A stretch of DNA of 64,000 nt from Riptortus pedestris. Its lineage: Eukaryota > Arthropoda > Insecta > Hemiptera > Alydidae. The notes below the pieces were generated by a model that was not told the origin of the DNA, did not search any database, and saw only the letters and a program-made list of their open reading frames with translations. Numbering within the stretch: position 1 is the first letter of the stretch; the number at the start of each line of letters is the position of its first letter. The stretch is taken from assembly GCA_019009955.1 (NCBI GenBank), contig CM032228.1, positions 9,185,001 to 9,249,000 on the forward strand. The letters run 5' to 3'. Position numbers and translations under genes: made by a program. Positions 1-11,830 of this stretch are shown here, one piece after another.

Positions 1-69
1 TATGTATACAGTTTAACATCACTTTATTTTTTGTTTAATAATTTATTCTTTTCTGTTATTTATAAACAG

Positions 70-225
70 GTGGATAGTAGGTACAAAACTGGCTCCAGAA
101 TATTGCAGTCTTGCTTTCCCATGTGTTGGTGTTAGTACAGATAGACCTATTTTCAGGCTGAAAATTGTAAAACCTAAAAATGTTTTATCAATCTCAAATG
201 TCCTCGAAAAGGCTATAAGTGATAT
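70..225 (+). CDS. M1-like gene, first exon in window
   Basis: Acceptor ...ACAG at 66-69 and donor GTAAGT at 226. It reads WIVGTKLAPEYC.. AFPCVGVSTDRPIFRLKI, which is the N-terminal beta-domain segment of M1 peptidases where active members read PCFDEP. It begins in phase (one leading G) and ends two bases into an Ile codon completed at 548. Upstream exons carrying the start codon lie outside the window. Confidence 0.85.
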
Positions 226-3200
226 GTAAGTAAATTCAAAATCATAAAGATATTATTTTTATTTACTTTACACCGTAACAAAATAGAGTAGATTCTTAAA
301 TTCAATTAGAAAATTGTACTAATCGCTAAATTAAATATATATTTGGTATAATAAATTTGAATTTATATTTTTATGTGAAGTAATTTATTGAATATTAAAA
401 CTGAATCAAGATTTATTAGTTCATTGTTGTCTATTGTTGCGTTTTAGTGCAATAGCCATTAAGGATGCAATAGCTCATTAAATTTTTTATTCATGTTCAT
501 GTTACAAATGTTTATTCAGATGTTTTATTCTTTTTTTTTTTTCACAGACCAGAACATCCTGAACTGCAGTTGGATGACTATGAATGGACACCTCCTATGC
601 CATATTCTTCACTTTCTTTATACTTGTTGCCAGATTATAGAGTAAAAACTCTAAATGACCCAAAAAGAGGATTCAATATTTGGTACCCTCCTCATCTCGA
701 GCGTACCACTACACCTATTGTGGAGGCTGCTAGGTCACTTATTGACTTTTATAATGATTTCTTCAACAGCTCATTACCTTTACAGAGAGTTTCTATAGTC
801 CTTATCGATGGGCTTGTAACAGATCATCCAGGGGCATTAGGAGTTATTCCAATCAGGTATAATTTTAATTGCGTTTTGAAAAGATTTTTGGATATAGCCA
901 ATAAACATTTTTATTATGAAGAGATTATGTGATACACAAATAAGGCCAACTTAAGACAGCAATTAGATAAGTAGGACATTGTGCCGTAGTACCAAAATAT
1001 AATATTACATTAAAGTAGAAGAAAATATTGTTTATTAGCAGCCTCTAATAAATTCATCACACTCAAATCAAATCCATGACCCTCATGGCTAAACTGAACT
1101 CAAAGATTAAAATAAAAAGAGGAACTTAAATTTCTGATTATAAAAATGAAAATTACTATACATACAAGATATGTTGCAAATAAACATTACTTCAAATGCT
1201 GCATTATGCATTTTTTTTTTTTTTTTAAGTTTCTCTTTCAATGGCAGATATCATAATTTATATTTTAAGCCGAAATAGCACCAAAAATTCATAGAACCAG
1301 TAACGTTGTTTTAGTTTAATATGACTGAATTCAGATAAACTCTTCAATAACAATTTTTGTCAAGTATCTGTCCATTAATTTTTTTTTTGTGTTGCTAAAT
1401 AAATTTTGTTTTCATTGCTTTTTAGTTCTAATCTCCTGTATTCTCTGGAGAATGAAACCTTTAAAAGAGCAGAAAATCTTTTCTACTACCTTGGCAAAAA
1501 GCTTTGCAACCAATGGCTTGGAAACATAGTCAAGTTCAAGTCAGTGAGAGACAGCTGGTTAGAGGAAGGGTTGGCCTTGTACTTAGCAGACGTTGCAGCA
1601 TCTCAAGTAAGTTATATTTCTGCTGAATTTCTCAACAAATTAAAAAGTACTAAAATAAAACAAATGTGTATTTCTAAGTTTATATTTCATATTTAGCATG
1701 AAGAAGAAAAGGTTTCCACATTCTAAAAAATATAAAATCACGTTTTTATTCGGTTAGAACATATTTTTTATCATTAAAACTGTAAGACCAATTAAAATAA
1801 ACTTCTTAAAGAAATTTTGAGAATTTTGATATTCATATTCTACCAAATCACTTCTGTCAATAGGCAAAAATGGTTTCGAACATTTCCACAGGAGTGGGAA
1901 CTTATTTTGCATGATACCACACTTTCAGTTTGGTAATTTTAAGCAACCATAATATAACCCAATTTCTCAATTAAGTAATGATATAAAAAATAGAGTGAAA
2001 TAGGTTCTGCTTACCAGCAATTACCATTTAAATAGTAAGAAATAAAAAACAGTAGTAAACAAAATCAGCAGAAAGCTGAACTAATCAAATCACGAACTGA
2101 TATTTAATTACGAGGATGTATGATTGGTTGCCTCTCAATATATTGTAGCCTCATGTTGCATTCAGTGATAGTTGTACACAGTGTACAGTAAACCACTTCT
2201 GCAGTTTTAACAACTCATTGAATTGTACCCTACTTCCCCTTAGTTTAAGGAACATAGGCTAAGAACTACTTTTTGAAATATTTACTTTCTTTTATAGAAG
2301 TTCCTGTCCTATGATGTTTCAACATTTGTATCTTTAGTCCAAGAAAAAGCACTAGAAGAAGAAAAGTATATTAGTGAATCACCTCAAGATTCAAAATACA
2401 ACATGTATTCTCAATATAAAGGTAAATATAAAAGTAAAAAGTTGTATTTATGACTGAAATTAGCAGTGTCGTATAGTATCTTTAAAAATCCAAAACCTCT
2501 TCCTAAATGAGCCTACATATCTAGCAAATTTCCTTCTGTAATTTCAATATTCCACAAATATCAATATAAGTATTAAAATTTTAGATTTACTTAAATAAAG
2601 TTTGGTATTTAACATTTGGAAGTGGTATTAAAATGTTTCCCGTTTTCCAACAATATAGAATCGTTTTAAGTGAGTTCAAGATCAAATAAAAATTCAAAAA
2701 AAGAAAATATCCCTCTAACTAAGTATCAGATCATGAAGGATGGGGGAAATAACAGTTTTTATTTTGTTCAAATGCTTTAAATATAGTAGTTATCTAATTT
2801 TAAATAAAGACATCTTATCGATCAATCACATTGAGTTTGTGAACTTTATACTGTAACTCATTAGAAATCAATCTTTTCATATTCTTTAATATAGGAATTT
2901 TCAGACTTTTAATATCCAAAATGGCAAAAAATTAAAGTTCTATTACACTTCTGAAGTTCCCCCCCCCTCATCCTCCTCTTCCTACTTTATACCCTTCTAA
3001 GAGATAATTTCTTAAAATTAAACAGTTAGTATAATACCTTGCAAACATCTTGACAAATATTTACAAAAATACTAATTTACATTTTTTTTATTTTTAGGAG
3101 CATTTCTATTCCATATGATATCCCGCATTATGCCACCTACAACATTCAAAATCGGAATGCAGCAATACATTAAAAAATGGTATGTTTGATTATGTAAATT

Positions 3201-6200
3201 TCTCAAAATATTTGCGAAAAATAAAATAGATTAATGACTTCATATTATTGTTTCAAATAAGTAAAACAAAAATACATAAAATGCTTATGCCAGAAATTCC
3301 CCCAAAATGATCTGAAATTTCTTTAAGAAAAAAGATTTAGGGTTCTGGAGTAACAATATTTAGTTCTGTCTGGACCTTATTTTTTCCATATTGATGGATA
3401 GAAATGTTTTGAAATTCTTGCCGTGTGTAATGTTGTGATAGTTAACTTTTCTTATAGAAATATCTGCTGAAACTACTAAAACAAATATGGCAACCTTTGA
3501 AACAAAGTTTGCCTAGACAAAATTAGATGATGAATTTGTCTTACTTAATATGTTATATGTCATATTATGTTTCTATTTTCTCTCGGCCTTTATAAATAAT
3601 TTTAATGATTACTCACTAATTTTTTAATGTTTTTTGATTAAATAAAGTTGAACAAAACATTGCTAAAACTGTTTCGATAGTTCGTTGGCCCCCATGTACA
3701 GAAACAACTACATAAAATTAAAAATTGTATTAGGAAGACTCCGAATTGGTCACACACGACATACGCATGGCTATCTTATGACAAAAGATCAACCCCCGAT
3801 TTGTGAGAAATGTAACACAGAACTGACTATATATCACATATTAATGGAATGCCATAAGTATACAGATATTAGAAACAAATACAATATTTCCAATAGTATA
3901 GAAGTGGCCCTTGGAGATGACCCGAAAGAACTCCATAAATTGTTTAATTTTGTAAAAAACACGAGTTTATACAAAGAAATTTAAAGTGAAATTGCTCGTA
4001 TCCTCATTTATATTGTTAAAATGGCGATATGGATGAGGATACCAAAATGTGAATTATAAATATTACAGGGCGATGATAACCTGGTAGTTTTTCGCCCTTA
4101 AACCCTGTACAACAACAACAACAAAATTAAAAATAAATCATTATTCGGTTGTTTAAATTCACACAGTTCAAATTTATATTTCTTTACAATTAATTTACTT
4201 ATCTTTACAAATTGTTATTTATATATAACGTCCACTTTTTGCAACTAAGGCTAATTGGGACGGGTTATCTACAGGCTACCACCCTTTTCTAGCCAGGGTG
4301 GGTATTAGGATGTTATTTAATGAATTTCTTTTAAAACTTTATAACAGAACTACTGAGTTTTAACTTTGAAAATTGCCCTTTTGTCCTTCATTAATATTTA
4401 ATGTAATTTGCTTTCTTTTCTTTCTTTATTTATTTTTTCACAAAAAGTAGATCTTTGATACAAATTGTTAATATTTAGGAAACTAAACAGTACTGATCCA
4501 GCAGACTTATGGGAGAGTTTAAATACTGTTCAAAACAAAACTGATGTTTTAGAATTTTTTAATTCATGGAGTAAAAAAGGATATCCAGTGATATCAGTGA
4601 ATGAAGAAAATGGAGCAATGTCTCTGCAACAAGTAAGTTATCGATAATTTCCTATCACTTGACAAATAATTATTAGTGTAAGAAGAAGAAACAATTCTGA
4701 AGGAATTAAAAAAGCTGGTGTTTACAAATCATTCAAGTTGCACAACATTTAATATTTAAATTGTATTTTGAACATGTAATTTTATATATTTTATTTTTTT
4801 CCCAATATTTAATTGCCACACAAGTAGAATTTGAATTTAAACATATGAATTAAATTACTATAAGTGATTATATTCAATAATAGGCCAGATTTATTACATT
4901 TTTTTCTCTTTGAACTTTTAATGATTTAATTTTAAACAGGTATTTTTCAAAACACAATTCCTAACTGTTGAGAACTTAGGGGAGTCCTAATCTAATCTTT
5001 ATTCTATTATATCTAATTTAAAAAAATTAAAAACCAGTATCAAATGAACCTAACATTCAGTTATAAATATTCAATTACCTCACTCCCGTAGTCCAATCAG
5101 GCTTCCATTTGAATCTAAATTTCTATAATGCCAGATGATGGCTTGTTAATTGTTCATCTTAAAGTTATTCCACAATTGATGAATATTACCCTGATTTAAA
5201 TAATAAAATAGGTATATGATGTATAATATAAGTTGGGGTATTGGGTCATGTTATAGTATTTCATTCTATTAAATCACAATTTTATAAACCAACATTTATT
5301 CTGATGTATTTTAATCAAATACAATTTCATTTAGTGTGATAAATCAAATAAATAATTACTATAAAACTAAAATATCAAAAAGTAATGTTTTATGAAATTT
5401 ATAACTTGTTCTTACCTGCCATTCAAAACAATAACTTATTGCAGGCTCCAGTTTCTCAACAGAATGCTGGTGTTAATAGCATATGGCACATTCCAATTAC
5501 ATACACAACAGACGAAGAATTTGATTTTGATCATACTGACTTCCAAGCTTGGCTTAAAGAAGAAAGGAGCATTGTTCCAAATTTACATACAAATGACTCA
5601 TGGATTATTGTAAATCCTCATTACGCAGGTAAATTTTTGAGTATTCAAATGTTCATTTATGAGTACAAATTTAGTAAGGTAATTTATGAACTGGGATTAT
5701 ATTTTTACAACCATCTCCTTGTCTTGAATAGTGCTTACAATACATCAGTGCAGCAAGGCAGAAGTGCAATTTGAGGGGATGTCTTTCTAATAATTTCTTC
5801 CTTTCATCCTGATGCCTTATTGTTAGATACAGAAGGCAATGGGATATCGCACTAGTCTTTGTAGTCATCTTCGTTTCTTGTTAATTTTATAACATGTAGA
5901 TACAGCACATTCATGTTATGCATGGATTTTGAATTCGTTTAAATTAGCTTATATTAAAAGTAGACAAGAATCATTATGGCTTACATTGCAGACGGTTTGA
6001 TATAAACCACAAAATACAATTGACTTTTTCTTTTTTTTTTTTAAAATCTCTGTTATGTAGTCAAAGGTCGGGGATCATCCTTTTCACTTCTTTCATGACC
6101 TTACTTCAAATTATTGTGTCAAGCGTACTCCCAAACCTTTGACATTGTTTGATCCATGAACATTGAAGTAAATTCAATTGACTTTATGCCATCACAAGAA

Positions 6201-9200
6201 AGTCCGTCACGCAGGGGCTGCGTAAACTAAGCAGATTTCCCACGTGAAGTTTTACAATAGAGAAATTTCAGAATAGAGAGTCAAACAGTTACGGGAAGGG
6301 CCCGAACTAGCTCTTGACGGAAACTCACGACTAGACCCGAAGTTAGCCGATCTCATCTCAGAAGCTGAAAAAAGAAAAATGCAATTATCTCGGTTAATAT
6401 TCAAGATACAGAATAAATGTATTATTATTATGTACATTATTTACAGTAAATTTAATTTGCAATAAGATTGATTCTATATAATTTTTCGATCCGACGTATA
6501 GTAATGGAGATATTTCGAATTTTCGAAAATCCTCCCCTCTAAACCCCCCCTCCCACTGGTCCGATTTCAGCCATTAACGAACTTAATCTTTATTTTTGCA
6601 TAAAACGTTTAAATATCGAGTTTGGTAACGATCAAACGAAAATTGCGACCGCTAGAGTGTTAACAGAGAAATATATATATAATTTTGAACGGACCTCATT
6701 TTCGTCATCTCCTGGGTAGGATCGATGGACATTTGAAGAAAATTTTGGAAATCGCGTTATTATTAGGACCTCATTAGCTGATTTCCCTTAAGGGAAATCT
6801 GCTAAAAAGGAGTTTAATGATGAATTTAATAATGGATTAAGCATTGAAGAATTAAATCTGATTTTGATTCTCATGAGCACAATTGCTGAAGTAGTTTGAA
6901 TTCGAGAAGCACACATTCTTTCAACCTGTGAATCTCTAACAGCACACTCCTCAAGCAGCTGTTTCCTTCAAAGTAACACTCAGTAAAAAGAGTTGCAAAA
7001 ATTTGCCCCTCTCTTGCATTGCAGATTTATAATATCATGTAGATTTAGGTTTTGGTTAAAGACATAATCTGTTAGCATTATTCAATATTTGTGCAATTAA
7101 TATAAATATCTCTACTAACCACTTGCAGGTTTCTTCCGCACAAACTACTCAAAACCACTCTGGGAAAAAGTTGAGGAACATCTGCTGAATGACTCTTCAT
7201 CGTTCCCTAGCACTGTAGAAGCTGAACTGCTGGATGACTCATTTTCCTTAGCTAGCTATGGCCTATTGGACTACAATGTACCTCTTAATCTTAGCTTGTA
7301 AGTAGTATTTGTTCTTATTTATATAGTAGTAAATTAAAATGTGAACAATACCTTTTATTTAATATAATAAACATTTTATTTTAATGTTGTTATATCTGTT
7401 GGTGAAGATCATCACCAGATTGGCTGATGGTCACAAATATTCCATTTCACAAGTATTCTGTATACAAAATGTACTTAAATATGCAAATTTGATGTGTTTG
7501 AAAATCCTGATTGAAGTAAACCTTTCAAGATTTTACATAAAGTCTTAATATGACGAATAATGCAATTTTTAAGGCTAGCCATTTATGAATCTGAAGTACA
7601 ATTATTTTATTGAACATTTTTGTACTCGAATTGAAAGTCAGTAAATATTGGTATTCATGAAAAACATCACCACTAATTGATAAATGAACTGAATCCTAAA
7701 ATAATAGTTGGAAGTATATATTCTGAGAAATTCTGCATATAATAAAAAGCTCAAAACAGTAATGAAACAAATAAAAGATCCAAAAGAAATACATAGGTGT
7801 AGATTTCATGAAAAGCCAGATTTGTTTCAGATTTAACTACCACTAAATCCTTATTCTTAACAATAACTTATATCTAATTAATGACATATTTATTTAAACT
7901 GGGAAAGGTAGCACTTTTGGAATATGAGTAGTGAACAGAATTTCTTTCAGTTGTGATTGTATTAAGTTGCATTAAAATCAATTTACTGGGTTGCCTTACA
8001 ATATAAAGCTAATCTATGCTGAAACCAGTAAATTAAAAGGTGTGAGAGTATGGAATGTAAGAAGTAAAGAAAAAATAAACAGTTGAATTCAAAACAGAAA
8101 ATAAAGCTTTGGACACAACTTGACCAATTTTTATGAGATATATATCTTGAAAGGTCAAGTCTCTCTAAATCCCATCAGTTGTTCATTTATTGTAAGGCGT
8201 GACATCAATTTTAGGGTATGAAATATATTTCATGTATTTCATCTATGTCATCATCCACAATGAGAACATCTCACTTACTCATATTTTAAAAATAAATAGA
8301 TTAAGAAGGTGCTACATTTAACATGATTATGGTTAGGGTTCAGCCATGAGACTAATAATCATAATACGGAAAAAGTAGTGGTAGTTTATGAGGCGAATGA
8401 ATGAAGTTTATCAAAGGTAGAGTTAGTCTGCTAGGCGAAGACAAATTTAGTAGGAAAGGTATTGTTCATCTAACCGACAGACTAGGCTATTCCTAATAAT
8501 AAATAAACATATTTATTATATTTAAAATTCTATAAAGTGATACTCTACCTCCTTGCCGTCTGATAGTAGACTAAAAAGTGGAGACATACCTAACCTAGTG
8601 GAGCCTAAGACTACCTTTCCCAGGTTAAGGATATCTGGAAATTTAATTGTCTGGGTGTATAAGAAAAATAAACCTCCTGATGTATCTAAAGTTTCAGAAG
8701 GTTCTAACACTTGTTATCCTATTTTTTCCCCCAAATTATACATATAATAAAAGAGAAGTTTGTTATAAATTATTTTTTGTCATTTAAAAAAAATAATTAA
8801 ATGTTATTTAATAGTTACTCATTAATTTTTGCACGATCTGATTTTTCAACCTAGCAAATGTAATATTACCTAAAATAATAAATTGTTAATTCACTTAAAT
8901 CTATAAAATCAATTTTTAAATGTTGCAGATACCTTAAGGAAGAAAAACAATTAACTCCATGGATAACTGCTTTGAAGCATTTAAATTACTTATCTCTATT
9001 CTTAAAAGCAAATGAGACAGATTATTCCATTTTTAAGGTAAGTAAATTTGAAGAATTCATTTCAAAGTATAAGCTCCTGGTCAAAATGATCTTACAGTTG
9101 AGAATATTTATTTCTTTTAACTTAATTCTAAAAATTTTTTTATATTTTTGTGTTTTCACTCTTCAGTAAATCCTCACTCATAGTATCTTATTAAGCCATT

Positions 9201-11787
9201 ATATATCATTAAATATTTTATGTCAAGATTAAACTTAAAGTTTATTCAAGTATTTTTATTACCGAGTGAGGCATTGAGAACAGAAAATTACATGACAAAA
9301 TTAAAATCTCTGTGTCATTACACCAAATCAGAAATCTGTTTGGTTTATGTGATATTGATTTTTGTACATAAGATGTCAAAAATTATTATCTTAAAGTCCT
9401 GATAATTCTTTTCAATTGTACAGCCACATCTCATAATTGTTACAATTTTTCGCTCATCCTGAGTTTGACCCTTATCAATCATTTTCAACACCTCCCAGAA
9501 AATGTCACACACCATGTAATCTGCTTATCAGTCAGCCATTTTATTTATTTAGAGAATATTTTCTATGACATCTACACTGTTATACATTTTTGTGAAAATG
9601 TATTACAAAATTCTTAGTCTAAAACTGAAGTCTGGTCCAATCTCATTTCAATCTTCACTATAACTGATTTATTTCATTAATGAAAGACTAACATATAAAT
9701 AATATACAATATAAATGACATAAATATGATTTGTTGATTATGAACATATAAGTAATTGAACTTAAATATTTACAGATGTATTTAGAGGAGTTAATAGACA
9801 ATGTATTTTCTGGCTTGGGATTTACAAGGTGAGATACATATTCTTAAATATTAGTGTTTTTATTTTTTTATTTTTATTTTTTTTTTTATTTAGTGGCTTA
9901 GAGAAGTGTCTTTATTCTGAATAATTCATGACAACAAACTTGCAGTCACCTGTCTATTGCATTATGTCCACAATAGAATGAATACAAATTCATAAAAGCT
10001 ATCCATACCATGTATTGTTATAATATTTAACAATATAATCCTTTCTTTTTTAATTTGACAACACTTGGGAATCAGCTTATTTCCAACTATGTCACTCTTA
10101 GAACGACAAAATTTTACATTGGTTTTCCTCTTGTTGTGAATCAGTCTCTCACAGCTTTAACCTTTTCCTCTAGTACTAGCTTCCTTACAAAGGATATTTT
10201 CCTTTTGACATTCTTTGACCCACTAAATGATTTAAAATTATCACACTATCACTGATGACAAATAACTGACTGTAGACATGGCACTGAATCAAGTAGAAAA
10301 GCAGCTCTTCTAGTAGCCTTGTTTCACTCATGGTTACATAAGATTGCTAAGTTTACCAAGTACCCTTCCAAAAACTAATGTCTTTACTGAATGTCGTAGA
10401 AAACAGTTAAAATTATTCCAATTTTAATATTTTATTTACTTGTCAGAATATGCACCACTATACCGAACAATTAATATGCTTTAGTTGTCAATTACTGTGC
10501 CACAGGACTAATAATATCCAAACGGCTGAACCTGCACCTATGAAATATAGAAGGTCATGAATGGTTGAGTGCACAGCAATTGCTTTTTCTGGGCACTTAT
10601 TATTTTTTTTATTGATATCTGTACTCCTCTTATTATGACAGAAACACTTTGTTAGTGACCTTTATATTTTAATACCTAATTGAGAATATTCATTCACAAC
10701 ATTTTTTTTTTTTTCAAAATATATTTACAGCTATTAATAGTCACAAGCTAAGTAAGCTTTATTTAAAAGATTTTATTTCATTAAACTAAACTTATTAATT
10801 TCATTATAGTACCCCCAAAGAGAAGTCCATTGAAAAATATCTTCGTGCTGAGGTACTGAGATTCTCTTGCCGCCATGAACTTTCAAATGGATGCAACAAG
10901 TAAGTATAGATTACATTTCCTCATATGTCAAATTCTTATACTTCATTAATTGATTGTTGTGCTACTTTTGATCTAAATCGAAGAAGAATCAAGAGTAACT
11001 ATTTAATAATTAATTTAGAGAATATGGAGAGAATGCTTCCATACAGAGCGAGATACGATTTTATGGTTCAACAAAAAGATAAGATGTTTTTGTCTTTAAC
11101 AAGTTTCCTTTAGTTCACTAATTCTAAAAGAAGAGTTCCAGTCCTGAATTCAATTATCTTAAACCTGTGTTCATTTTTCAAAACTGTCCCAAAAAAATTC
11201 TTTCCATTTTCTAATTTTGGTGGTTAGGAAAATTAAGATACAAAATATACTCATTAAGTATATTCCTCTTTGCATTCATCATTTTAGACCAAACAAATGC
11301 TATTTGAAATGACAATGAGCTAATATTATTTAGAGCTAATATCTTATTTCATTTGTTTTAGGTGGGCTGATGAGGCTTTTACAAAATGGTATAATCAATC
11401 AAATATGTCTGGAAACATCAAAACGTAAGTAGACTAGATTACTATTCATTTTAATTGATACATTATTATTATTTTTTATAATCACATATAGGATGCATAT
11501 TTGCATTCCTTGTTTACTTGAAATGTACAAGGAGCTAGTTATTTCATAACGTCCTTGGTTACATCAACTAAATAGTAGTTTATGCTACTTTAAGGATAAT
11601 TTATCTATCATTACATGGCCAGAAGCTATTGTTTTGTTCAGACTGGAGGTAGTTTAGGTTGTAATATCCACACTAAAGCTATTCCTATGCATCCTTGGCT
11701 CTAGCAAGCCTGTGCATACTCACAAAGAACGGACCTCTAACAATTATGGTGTTGAATGGAGTTCCTGACACCTTTTTGTTGGCAACG

Positions 11788-11830
<43 letters not shown>

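Noticed and set aside
570..932. 120-codon open frame starting at ATG 570
   Set aside because: It is exon 548-856 of the M1-like gene read from an internal Met and into the intron; not a separate gene.
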